Positions 15,057 to 27,500 of a stretch of 64,000 nucleotides of DNA are shown here, piece by piece. The notes beneath the pieces were generated by a model. That model was not told the DNA's origin, searched no databases, and saw nothing but the letters and a program-made list of their open reading frames with translations. This DNA comes from Stictocephala bisonia (lineage: Eukaryota; Arthropoda; Insecta; Hemiptera; Membracidae): contig JAQJVL010000568.1 of assembly GCA_035578905.1 (NCBI GenBank), positions 486,264-550,263 on the forward strand, written 5' to 3'. Position numbers and translations under genes: made by a program. The first letter of the stretch is position 1. Every line of letters begins with the position of its first letter.

Positions 15057-17330
15057 AAGTAAAGTGTTACTAGTTAAATTTTATAGTGAAACGTTTTTAT
15101 AGTGAGATGAATTTGTCATAACACAAAAATCATTGTTTACATATTGCTAGGGTAAATTGTTTTGATCGAAAACAGATTTAATTATTTTATCTAAAGCTAA
15201 AATAAGTTAATTTTTTATAACGTCACAATACCTCATTTAACCCAATGTGAGTTATGGTAAAGATATCTCTCAATATTGGATTAATTGGATATCATCGGTT
15301 TAATTTGTTGGTTTATTAACTAGTATGAACAATTATCACACTTGATTTTTTTTTCTCAAAGTTGTAATTGAGAGCGCAGACTGTCGTGTGCAATGTAAGC
15401 GTAGCCCAGAATCTAGTAGCGTCTGCAATTTTCGAACAAAATGGAACTTAGGTGACTTCTTAACTCTTGCCAACAGTAATACCTTAAGGGTGATTTTTGA
15501 TCATTATTTAATTAGGACAATGCTATTTATTGTCCCGATGGATGTCAGTAAGGAGCTTGGTGGCTGATTGGTTCGTGACCGTCCAACGTCTACACATACT
15601 TAGTATCTATAAATAGTGATTACACATAAATGCTAGTACAGATCTGGTAATTGCAATTACATAATGCATTACTCGGGTGTACACTATAGACATTATATTA
15701 TCAAGGTAAAAAATATAAACTAAGACAAGATATGCATTTCACTGTTTGATTTTAACAGGCCATAGATTACTAATCAATCATATTTTGAATACTATATGTG
15801 TGTTGAATGCTATTTACAATCATCAAACCTCTAGGTAAAAAAGAACATGTGACTACTTTAAGAAACCTTTCCCACGTATATTTTACTATTTTATTATTAT
15901 CAATTTTGACGATTCACTATGTATCTTAACGAACTTATATTTCGTCCAGTTGTTTTCATCATCACTGTTTTTGTTTTTATTTTAATTACTAAACTATAGT
16001 GCGTTTAGATTCCATTTGTGTTTTTTTAATTTAATTACCTACTAAATCAATACATTATCGTTTATTTTCGCTCAAAAATGGATTCTGTTTTTCTTTCTTA
16101 GTATGATATTTTATTTAGTCTATAGTCCGATGTCCTCAAGGAAGAACTTTATATATAATAATTTAGGTTTTTTTTTAAATAAAACATTTGAATGTACAGT
16201 AGATAAACATATATATGTTACAATGTAATTTATATCATATATATGTACAAATTCAGTTCGCTTTCTTAACAATAATGAAAAGGTGTGCTGTGCATCTATA
16301 TTACGTATGATCTGTAACACAGGTGTAGATCCATTCCAAACACCTTCATCTATATTTGATAAGCAATTAATTTTAGTTTGACCCATTTGACTGGAGTCAG
16401 TTGATATTTAAGAGCCAATGTGTATCATGAAATTTCTTCTCGTATCTTGGACGTATAAAAGTTTGTTAGCGTAAAATACAATGAAATCTAATTTTTTCAT
16501 TATTTGTATAAAAAACACATATCTATTGTACATTAATAATTGTACAGTGTATAACACTATTTTTACTTATTATAATGAAAAAAAATAAAAAAAACTTAAT
16601 TACCTTAATTAAAAACTAAACTACTAAACCTATTGAAAACATGAGCTCAAATATTGAGTGTATTGTGCCATTAACAATTATAGGTATTTATTTTGTAGTA
16701 TACCTAACACTACTGTTGTAATTACGTAAGTTAGAAAAAAACAACCCAATTGTATCAAAAGAACTTAAAAACTATCGAAATACCTCTTTAGTTTAGCGTT
16801 AGTCCTATTGATAATTTTATACCTTTCAAAATTTAAGTATTCAAACGTTGAGGTCTTATAAGGTAATATTTTCCACAGGGTAATCATTGATATTTTACGG
16901 TATTTTCCAACAAATAAAAATTTTAAATATCCACTTAAGCTTTTTTTAAATTATTTAGTAACGTATACTGAAAATTAATAAGAAACAATTAAATACTAAA
17001 TAGTTTAGTTACTATTATTTTATATAAATGGAGGTAAGTCTAGTAATGTAAAAGTTGTAGGAAATCAGTTAAATTAAAGGATTATAACTGTGCGCATGTT
17101 TTTTTTTTTTCTTTTTTAACTACAGTTTTCAATTTAACTATACTTACTTACAACTATAATAATAAATCTACACGTTTGGTGACAAAAAGGTATTGCTAAG
17201 ATGACAATATATATGATTTCTTTATTATATAGTTACTGGTTTTAGTTATTCAATAGCTGTAGTTAAGTCAGGCCATTGCCTGATTTTAAAGATGAATAAA
17301 CGTGAGAGTTAGTAAGTTAGTCTTGGGCTG
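15057..17330. other. Non-genic AT-rich stretch
   Basis: No supported gene, RNA or repeat. A mildly GC-richer patch at 15370-15600 has no recognisable coding content. Confidence 0.4.
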
Positions 17331-17334
17331 TTTA

Positions 17335-18235
17335 TGTTATATTTATACCGTAGAAGTAGTTTTATATGTGTTTTAGCGGCACTGACTCCAGGGTATGAAC
17401 AAGAGAGAGTGGAGACTCTCAGGGACTTACATCCGTCTTTTTGTGTTGTTATAATATTTATATAGTAGAAATAGTTTTCGTTGTGTTACAGCAGCACTAC
17501 CTCCAGTAATAAACAAGAGAGAGTAGGGTCCCTCAAGGACTCATATCTGTCTTTTTGAGTTGTTATAATATTTATATAGTAGAAGCAGTTTTCGTTGTGT
17601 TACAGCAGCACTACCTCCAGTAATAAACAAGAGAGAGTGGGGTCCCTCAAGGACTCATATCTGTCTTTTTGAGTTGTTATAATATTTATATATTAGAAGT
17701 AGTTTTCCCTTGTGTTTTAGCATCACTGACTTCCAGTGTATGAACAAGAGAGAGTGGGGTCTCTCAGGGACTCATATCCGTCTTTTTGAGTTGTTATAAT
17801 ATTTATATAGTAGAAGTAGTTTTCCATTTCGTTATAACATCACTGACTACAGTGTAAGAACAAGAGAGAGTTGGGTCCCTCAGTACCTTAGTGTGTTTTG
17901 TAATATTTATAATATTTATACCTTAGAAGCAGTTAGATTCTACAGTTTCCGGTGACAACAACGTCAAGGTACTATCTACAATATTTACAAGATGACCAGA
18001 CGTTTCGCCCATACTGTGATGTTGCATCCTCAGTGGTTTCTCTAAGACTGTCACCGGAAACTGTAGATTCTAGATAATGACACTGGCCGCTTAAGCCTAA
18101 ATTCTAATACTTAGAAACAGTTGTTTATGTATCGTAGCATCACTGACTGCAGTGTAAGATCAGTGTGAATGGGGCCCTCAAGTTATCATATCCGTCTTTT
18201 TGATATGTGGTAATGTTTATATTGTAGAATTCGTT
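17335..18235. repeat. 114-bp tandem repeat, about 6 units, split by a MITE
   Basis: The landmark GTAGAARYAGTTTT occurs at about 17350, 17465, 17579, 17693, 17810 and 17923, a period of 113-117 bp. Each unit carries AACAAGAGAGAGT and ATATCYGTCTTTTTGA. The array is interrupted at 17935-18105 by a foldback element and resumes as one more divergent unit. Confidence 0.85.
17935..18105. mobile_element. Foldback MITE family F, copy 1
   Basis: Terminal inverted repeats AGATTCTACAGTTTCCGGTG and its complement at 18049-18071. Inside is the core ACGTTTCGCCC ... CATCCTCAGTGGTTTCTCT. It is followed by a shared tail ending CTTAAGCCTAAATTCT. It is inserted into the 114-bp tandem repeat, so it is younger than that array. 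Confidence 0.75.
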
Positions 18236-18609
18236 TTTCTTTGAGTCATTTTTTAGTTCCGAAACTTTATTTTATTAAAAATATTCCATATCTAATTTTG
18301 TCTGATAATTGTCTGTTGCATATTTAAGTACTTATATTATATTGTTTGCAGTTACGCTACTGTATATGGTATTTCATAATTTTTTTTAGTATGATTATGT
18401 TTAAATATGTTAAACACTTCTACTAGGGCGATGCCTTATTTAAATTATACTTGGGAGCACAAAGATAAAAGTAAAATCAAGTCTTTACCTAATTATTTTC
18501 ACGGATTAATCGTTTGTTTAAAGTGTAATAATATACACTACACATATTTTATTAAATTTTATTCGTGTTAATAAGTGACTTTATTGAAAATTAAATTTGA
18601 TTAATTTAG

Positions 18610-18681
18610 ACACTCCCCGTCACACTGGCCCGTCGCACGACAGTATGATAAGCGTGTCCACGGACTACTTTATCCCAGGAG
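18610..18681 (+). CDS. Weak candidate isolated exon of an unknown gene
   Basis: It is flanked by acceptor ATTTAG and donor GTGAGT and is GC-richer than its surroundings. It reads TPRHTGPSHDSMISVSTDYF in the open frame, which continues to a second possible donor at 18816. No neighbouring exons or family were recognised. Confidence 0.2.
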
Positions 18682-18849
18682 TGAGTAAAGCTTCACTTTC
18701 ATTTCCACTGAATAGCATAAGCTTATGCGAAGGCCAAACAAACGGACTAAAATATGTTGGTATTACTTGTACAGCACTAATACGTTTAACTCTACCCATT
18801 CTTAAAAAAAATTTAAGGTAAATATATTAAAATTAAAATTGATCTTATA

Positions 18850-21800
18850 TGTTTAGGTTATAAACATCTTTTTGTTATACTTTGAACATTTTCCTACATA
18901 ACGAAATAAAATGGGGGAATGAAGTAAGTCATTTTCTATTATATCATCACTAAACTAAAATTACCTATTATAAAATGGAGACAGTTAAATTTAGACTTAT
19001 ATCTTTTTGTACAGCTTAAGAATGGCTGTTGATAACCAGTGGATAGTGTGTAAAAAGACACTTCAATACAATACAGTAGATTAAGTGTTATTAGGTTTAG
19101 TACTATTTTTTTTATAGAAAACAAATTATAGCAATACATTGATTGGTTTTAACAATAATATGAGCCGTAAATGAGTTATAAATGTTGTTGTTGTAGAAAA
19201 AATTAACAGTTACGACAGAACGAATTGAACAAAAACATGAAAAATTCACATACATAATACGCATACTGTAAAAGGTCATGTTATATATAGCATCAAACTA
19301 TTTCCTAAAATAAATATAAATTTATTATTTGTAACAAATGTTAACAATACAAATTTATTTCACTTACATAATGATAATCACATATACGTTATAAAATGAA
19401 AGGTATTGATTAATATTAAATTAGTGTAACAATATAAGTGAATTAGGTTTGAAAATGAGTTAGTTATTTAGCATAGTAATATGGCCTAGACATTAAATAT
19501 AACACATCATATGTATATTATGGTATAATAGTATTAAAATTGAATGATAAACAAAAGATAATGTATATAGACTAGACACATTATGTTTACTCCCAGCTAA
19601 GTCAGAAGGATATATACACAGACAATGAATACGGATTGTCATAGCAGTTCTTAATCCTTAAAATTCATTAAAATATCTGAGACACCTTTCCAAAAGTCGT
19701 AATATATATATGTTATCCATTTATCCTAACCCTTTGACATTTAAATGCCATCTATTACAACGTGTAATGTAACGTAGAATGAAATCCGTGGATCCAATCA
19801 ATTTATTTCGATAATTACAATCCAATGTATTTAACCAAGTGTCCTCTGGGCATGTAAGTCACAGATTCTAGATCCTAATATAATATATTTCCGTATTGAT
19901 ATTGTCAGAGTGGGAGGGAGTATAAAAGAACGAAGGAAGGATGTTGTGAAAACTAATTCTTCATGAATGTGTCTGACACTCGACATGCCAAAAGGTTTTC
20001 AATATCCTTACACATCATCACACAGAAAATGTATATGCAAACACTAATGGTTAGAATTATATAATTCTAAATTGGTTGTATTAGAGTAAAGCTGTCTGAA
20101 ATTTTAGATTATATATATTTGGAATATATTTTTAAACATTTTAAAACAGTTAAGCTAGCCATACAATACATTAAAAAGAACACTCTCAAATATGACAAAT
20201 AATAATAAAACAGATTCTTTCTGGTTCACGAGTAAAATTATAATAAGGACGTGCAGCTTTTACTCTGTACCTAAGCACGTGAACTGGTAAAGTATATGGT
20301 TTTTGAGACCATAAAAACATTAAAATGATTCTGTAGGTTCTTTTATGTTATATTTTAAACAGTATTTTTATAAAAAAATTTAAAACAACTCATTTGACAA
20401 ACCAAAATTTAACTGAGGGAAACTTTCAAATCAAATCATCATAAGTACTACATTTTAGCAATGTTTAGTGTTTAGCCTAGTAAGTTTGTTTTTTAATAAC
20501 AACTCATAGTTCACTATGCAAAAATGACAAAAGAAATTTCTAAAACACATATTTTGCAAAAAATAACTACAAGCTAAACTTGTAAGAATAGTTCTATCAC
20601 ACAGATTATCGTTTGCAATCATTAAACGTAAATCAGTTACTTTTATGTTCATTAACAAAATGTATATTTCATTAAATTTTGTATAGAATACAAAAAAAAA
20701 TTAATGAATAAAAGTAAAACAGAATAAGTGAAAAAAATAGCTTAACACCCAAAATTATTTGATTATCATTGTATTCACCACTGTCAGGAATGAAAACACT
20801 CCCATGAGTGATAAAATATTACTTTAAAATATTTTAACATAAGAATTAATATGAAAAAGTATTGTTTTATAAACTATTATTTATAAATATATTAATTTAT
20901 ATTTGATTTGACACAGCTTAAAATATAATAATATTTATATTTTCAAAACAGGCGTTTAATATTTATCAATCTTAAAATGAGTAAAAATGTTTTGTGTAAT
21001 GATACAACAATGTAAATTGCTATGTTATAGATCTCTGATAATGAACTTACTCCTACCATCTTGTACGTTTAACCAACATTTTCTTCCTAATTGTTATTGG
21101 CATTACTAGAGATTGATTTAACATTCGTATACCTCGCTTTAAAACAATTCATTCTATAAAAAAGAAGTTACTGTATGTTTCATGATTTGTTTTGTAAAAA
21201 TATGAATATATAGAAAGATATTAGTTGTTCTATTAAAATAATAAATATACCCAATGTGTTTAGATAAAATAAAAAGTATAATAAATATACCCAATAACGT
21301 AAAGAGTATTGCATTTTTGTATAATACTCGTACTTGTTAGATAATTATATTGAACAAATAAATACTAAAGCAACACACAATGTGCTTTTATTGGTTTTAA
21401 TATTCAATTTATTATTATTTTGATATAAAAAAGACTTATATTTAGTGTAAAATTTTAGTCAAATAATTGTAACATATATTTTACTCTGACATTAAAAATG
21501 TTGAATGCATTACTCGCTATAATGTGTAGTATTTGTTTTTTTTAGAGTTCAGTCCCATTAATTGCATATAGGTACAGATGACAGCATACATAATTTTTTA
21601 AACGAGTTTATATGGTCACTTCTTATTTCTGTTTTTCTCTAGTATTTAATGTTTTCTGTCAAATAATTTGTTATTTTTAAATATTTTTTACAGATAGTTA
21701 CCAAATTTACACATCTAATAATGTAGTTTAACGTAAATGGTAAAAAAACAAGGTAGTTGTGTGATTTGTAAACATTAACAACTACGACAGTTTTATGACT

Positions 21801-22640
21801 TAAACCACCGTTAGGGCTTTGAAATGTTAAGTCCCTGTTGCTGGAAGAAGCAATGTTCATCCTGGATTTGAGACTGTGAAATAATACGTAATACAATACA
21901 GATCAAATTGGTGAATTAATATTTACTCTTTATTAATTCCATCATGTCCTTTTATTCCAGGGTTCCATAAAACGAATAAATATCAAACTGTTTCTTGTAA
22001 AATACTGAATCCATTACATAAAATATACACTCTTTTATTTAACAAAATTAGAACAATTAGAGTTTTATATGCAATAATTATCAACAAGCACTTAAACGTT
22101 CCGTTACAGAATTGCAGTTTACTTTACTGCACTTAATTAAGGAAGTTTAAATGGTTGAAGTGGTCATTTGGGTGGAAAGTTTTCACTGATACCCCACTTC
22201 AGTAAGTAATTGATCCTCTTTTCAATCAGGAGAATGTGTACCGACAACCAATCCATTTCCAACAGGAGCTGTAAACCTGTCAACAGTGTAACGAGATTGG
22301 TTATATTTACTTTTCTTAACTGATTGTGCAGAAGATGTTTTCTCAAACGTAGCCCTATTACGCAAACATAAAGTTCCTCCGCACTACTGATATTACAGCA
22401 AGTGGGAATAAATCTATTAAAACAAATGGCTATATAAACATTTTGCAATACTATAAATGATAGTAAATTGACTACTAATTGTAAACTATTAAAAAAAATT
22501 ATAAACTAATTAATTCATGTTCAACCACAGTTAAAAGACAGTGTATAAAAATACTAGTATTTATTAAATATCATTATTTCGAGTATTATATTATATCACT
22601 CATAGTTTGAATTCCTTAATCGTTTATGTATCTAAATACT
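18850..22640. other. Non-genic AT-rich stretch
   Basis: Only short random-looking ORFs. One, at 22164-22448 on the minus strand, is a little GC-richer but matches nothing I know. A 30-bp direct repeat (AATAAATATACCCAAT) lies near 21240-21300. Confidence 0.4.
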
Positions 22641-22644
22641 GGCT

Positions 22645-23160
22645 AACTGATCCAGTCCTACAGATACGATTGAGGCCAACTCACCCAGTCCTACATATTC
22701 GATTGAGGCCAACTCATCCAGTCCTACAGACACGATTGAGTCAAACTCACCCAGTCCTACAGACACGATTGAGGCCAACTCACCTAGTCCTACAGACACG
22801 ATTGAGTCCAACTCACCCAGTCCTACAGACATGATTGAGACTAACTCACCCAGCCCTACATATACGATTGAGGCCAACTCATCCAGTCCAACAGACACGA
22901 TTGAGGCCAACTCATCCAGTCCTACATATACGATTGAGGCCAACTCACTCAGTCCCAGAGACACGATTGAGGCCAACTCACCCAGTCCTACATATACGAG
23001 TAAGGCCAACTCATCCAGTCCTCAGACACGATTGAGTCAAACTCACCCAGTCCTACAGATACGATTGAGGCCAACTCACCTAGTCCTACAGACACGATTG
23101 AGTCCAACTCATCCAGTCCTACAGACATGATTGAGACTAAATCAACTAGTCCTACAGACG
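22645..23160. repeat. 33-bp minisatellite, about 15 units
   Basis: Unit CCTACAGACACGATTGAGGC plus CAACTCACCCAGT, period 33 bp. Decayed units with a looser period continue to about 23660. The 33-bp length leaves frames open on both strands; these are by-products and not genes. Confidence 0.9.
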
Positions 23161-24480
23161 TGACAATTGATTATAAATTTCCACACCTTACGGACACGGC
23201 ACTTGAGGCAAACTCATTTACCTATGGATACGCTATAGGTTAACTCACTCACTCCTATAGACTAAAAGTGTAGGCCTAATAACTCCCCTACTTTAGAGAC
23301 ACGACACTTGAGGCCAAATCAATGAATCCTACAGACACGCTACCAGGCAATCCATCCAGTTCTGCAGACACAACACTTGATACCAAATTATCCAGTTGTA
23401 CCATGAACACGAAACTAAGGCCAACTAACACATATTTATGGATATTACACTTAAGGATTACTATTCCAGTCCAAAGGACACACTGAGGTAAACTTATCCA
23501 GTCCCTCGGACACAACACTAGAGCTAAACCACCCCAACCTTTAAATATAGAACTAGAAGCAATTTTTACCTGAGATTTGAACCTAAAAGGTTCACCCTAT
23601 GGACAACGTACTTGAGGTGTACTCACTCAACCCACAGACAGGCTTCAGCATCAACAAATTGCAGAGGAATCGTAAGGGAAGAGATAAAACTGAACGTAAC
23701 CAAACTACGTGCCTGAACAATAATGTTAATAGATCTTCAATCTCCTTATTCTCCGTTTATTTCTAGCTTTATTAAACTTGCATTTAAGTTATAAATTGAC
23801 CTGATTTGTGTACTTATAACTTTAAGACAAATCATTTACTCTGGCTTTAGGCTTTATTTTTTAGTGATACGTATTTTGCGCTATGAACAAAAGTTTTAAT
23901 GAAACCAATATTTAAATTGTGTTCACAAAGCCAACATTCATACAAATGTCTATCGTAGATAAACAATTATTTTTAATCATTAAACACATGTATATAGTCT
24001 ATAAAATCATGGACCATGTACCTAAAATTATAATGATTATGTGCTAGTAGGTGGAATGACGTAAAATAATGCATTATTAAAACGTAACACATTAATAATG
24101 CGTGGGATGATATATTATTTAATGACCGGATTTTAGGATGGAAAAAATGTTATCTATTCAAAAAATATCACATAAGTTCAAGTTTATAAAACGTTCAATT
24201 TATTATCATTGAATATTTTATAATGCAACACTTTTATAAAAATAAATGTTCCTGTAAAGTATTTCTCTCCTTACCTAAATATAAAAATCACCTCAAGAAT
24301 TATAAATTTAAATATTGTTGTTTAATTATGATAATCTTTCAGTTCTATGGTTTGTATGTTTATTGTTTTGTTTGAATCTCAAACATATATCCGTGGCCTC
24401 ATTGATAATATTCTGTTGATATCTAATAATTTGATATAAGGTCAAGACAAATTGGAATTGATCGTTAGTTTTCCTCCTCA

Positions 24481-24526
24481 ATGATGCAGGTCTATTACAT
24501 TCTAGCTGTCTTTCTTCCTCTTCAAG
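24481..24526 (+). CDS. Gene A exon 1: signal peptide
   Basis: Reads MMQVYYILAVFLPLQ plus one base (phase 1), followed by donor GTACAT. It was found by homology to gene B exon 1 (MHIYYLLCLFIALK) with the same phase, and it joins exon 2 to give the residue Gly. It is hydrophobic and N-terminal, so a secretion signal. It is too short for ORF-based detection. A foldback MITE starts about 50 bp into the following intron. Confidence 0.82.
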
Positions 24527-27500
24527 GTACATTTTTGATCTTGCTATTTACTTATTATAGTGAGAAAATCAATATCTAGAATCTACAGTTTCCGGTGACA
24601 ACCGCGTCAAGGTACTATCTACAATATTTACAAGATGACCAGACGTTTCGCCCATACTGTGATGTGGCATCTCAGTGGTTTCTCTGAGACTGAGAAACAA
24701 CTGAGGATGCCACATCACAGTATGGGCGTAATGTCTGGTCATCTTGTAAAAATTGTAGATAGTACCTTTACGCGGTTGTCACCAGAAACTGTAGATTCCA
24801 GTTATGACACCGGCCACTTAAGCCTAAGTTCTAAGAGAAAATCAATATATTTAGATCTAAAGTGGAGTCTAGCAAACGTGACTAAACACGTTATATCAAT
24901 AAATTGTTGTTTTTAGTACTATCGATTTGATTATTGCCTTACTTAATTATTTATTTTGCTTTCTGAAAATTTCTAATAACTTGTATAATTTTTAAATGTT
25001 AACGAAGTAATGCTAAACTCAAGAAAACTTATAGTGAACATAAAACTAATTTTAAAACATAGTAAAATATTAAGTAAAACCTTCAACATTTTCGTACACA
25101 ATACAATAATATAGGTGGTATTTTATGACTAGATTTCCTTTAAGAAAATTGTAGTGATATTTAGCTATAGTACGATCAATATAATACGAATTATGAATTT
25201 AATTATTTGTACGAGTATAATAATTTTTGACATCGCGAACAATTTAAATGTAGTTATTTTGTTAGTAAAGTATTCACAAATTATTATCCATAAGAAAGCG
25301 ACGTCCGTTTCTCTATTCTCTGTGACGTCTCAACATCAAATTTAATTTTGCCAGGAAAGCCATCGGTAGCATGTATAATGTGACTTGAACACCCGTAAAT
25401 TGTTGTAGATTACCGGTCATTTGGTTGGTGGTATGTGTATAACTATGCCTTTATTTATGATACAACTGTTCGTGTTCAATTCCACAGAATATTTCTGAAC
25501 CATTCTGTGTCTGTGTAGGTTGAACTCTCTTTAAGACGTGCATTGAATAGTAATAATAAAAAAAAAAAAAAAAATATTGAAAAACAATAAAAAGCTGAAT
25601 TCTTGTCTATTAAGTAACATTGTACCTTTTGAAAGAATATTTTGGCAAAATGTGGATTTTTTTCACTTATGGTTTTTTAAGAAATAAATAATGTTTGAAG
25701 GAAGACTGTTTTAATATCTTGGTAAGTGTATAATTTCATAAACTTGGGTTTTACAATTAAAACTGTTTTAAGAATTAAAAAGCCATATTGTGTGTAATAA
25801 TTTAGTGATCATTCCTAATATTAATTATTCTTTTACCATTATTAAGTTTCTTTAAACGTCTTAGCTTAGTAGAATTCTAAATATTTTACTACTCAGGTCA
25901 CTGTAGTTAGATTAAACGATAGTTATAGTATCTAACAAAAATAATATTATAATAATGATATTTTAGAAAATTATATAATTACATATGATGAATTTCATTT
26001 CAGTATTCAAGTTATATTTTGTTTCAGGAACTGACTGTATAAAGTTTTTTGTCCAAAGGAATAATATTGCATGTACACTTGAATATATAAATAATGTAAC
26101 AGACCGCATAGCAAATAGGACCTGTATGACAATAGGTGATAAGACTAAGGTCGATTATGACTACCAGTTAGTCCAGGAATACATAAACGACTTCGAGAAT
26201 GGCTTTTATTCAATAAACACACTAAAAGGGTAAGTATTTTTAGAAATGAACGTACGAGTAAGTTGTTTCTATTTTAATAATACCATGACTAAATTAGAAA
26301 AGTGTGCTTAGTATAAATTATGTACAGGAATATTTTTCTGTTGTTTTATGTATTTATTTTTATATTTATAATTAATTTAGATATAACGTACAAACATAGC
26401 AGATAAATAATATAAAAACATTTATATTTATTTTCAATATCCTTTATCAATAAAAGGATATTGAAAATAAATATAATTGTTTTTATATTTATTTTCAATA
26501 TCCTTTTATTTTCAATATATATGTGTATGATATATACGTGTCTTTACAAGGGTATATTCATTTTTAAATTATTAAATAACAATTTCTATATCCACTTAGC
26601 TATTAGATGTTTCTAATGTAGTGAAAATACTGGCTTTGGGAAATATAGCACATCACTAAATACTACAGAGTTGAGGTGATTTATAAGACGTTATTTTAGT
26701 TAAATCATTTTCTACTATTATGGTTAGCTGTAAACCCCGGATATTTATAATTACTTACTAACCATATTTTCGGGGTGCAAGACGGCCCAAACAGCCTTCT
26801 TCCTCTTCAGCTATGTTGTATGCTGTAATATGGTGTTATATTACGTAATGTAAATATTTGTATCGTAGATTTAGCCTACTTCTTTACACTAGAATTAAAT
26901 TTTTTTCTATTAAATGAAATTGAAGTCTGATGGTTTTTTTCTTTGACAACGAGAGGCCTCATTTAATAAAATTAAAATTATTGGAATATTGAAGTTTATT
27001 TCCAAAAATTATATAATTTTCAAATAAGAAAAGCTTTAAAAGATGATTTGTATCTTTATTTCAAGATTCTACGAATTTCAATAGACAAGTTAAAACTATC
27101 TTAAATAGTGTTCTGTCTTATGTATAAAATTTGTTTATCTTTAACCATTGTTTTCCAACCTAGAGCCTTAGCCGTCATTTATCCATCTAGAGTATTGCCC
27201 ATTTTATATCCACTATCTTACTAAATATCTTCGATTTAATTGAAAAAAGTATTATTGTTTTTTTTACTATTCTTCAAATTTTCAATTAGTCTAGAATGAC
27301 TGTCGGCTTTAAATTATCGTGATTTTTATAAAATGTGATATCGTTAATCTATGATTATTATACTTTTCAAGCATCAAATATTTAGATTATTTGTAGGCTA
27401 CTAATGAAATCAACAATTAAAATAAGAAAATAAATTATCAACATACTATTATTTTTTATAATTTATTTTGCCTGATTCCACCATACTACAGGTCTAAAAC

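Noticed and set aside
22164..22448. 94-codon minus-strand ORF
   Set aside because: Slightly GC-rich but no domain, no exon partners and no paralog.
22607..23130. Overlapping ORFs on both strands over the 33-bp array
   Set aside because: Several frames are open at once because 33 is a multiple of three; none looks like a protein.
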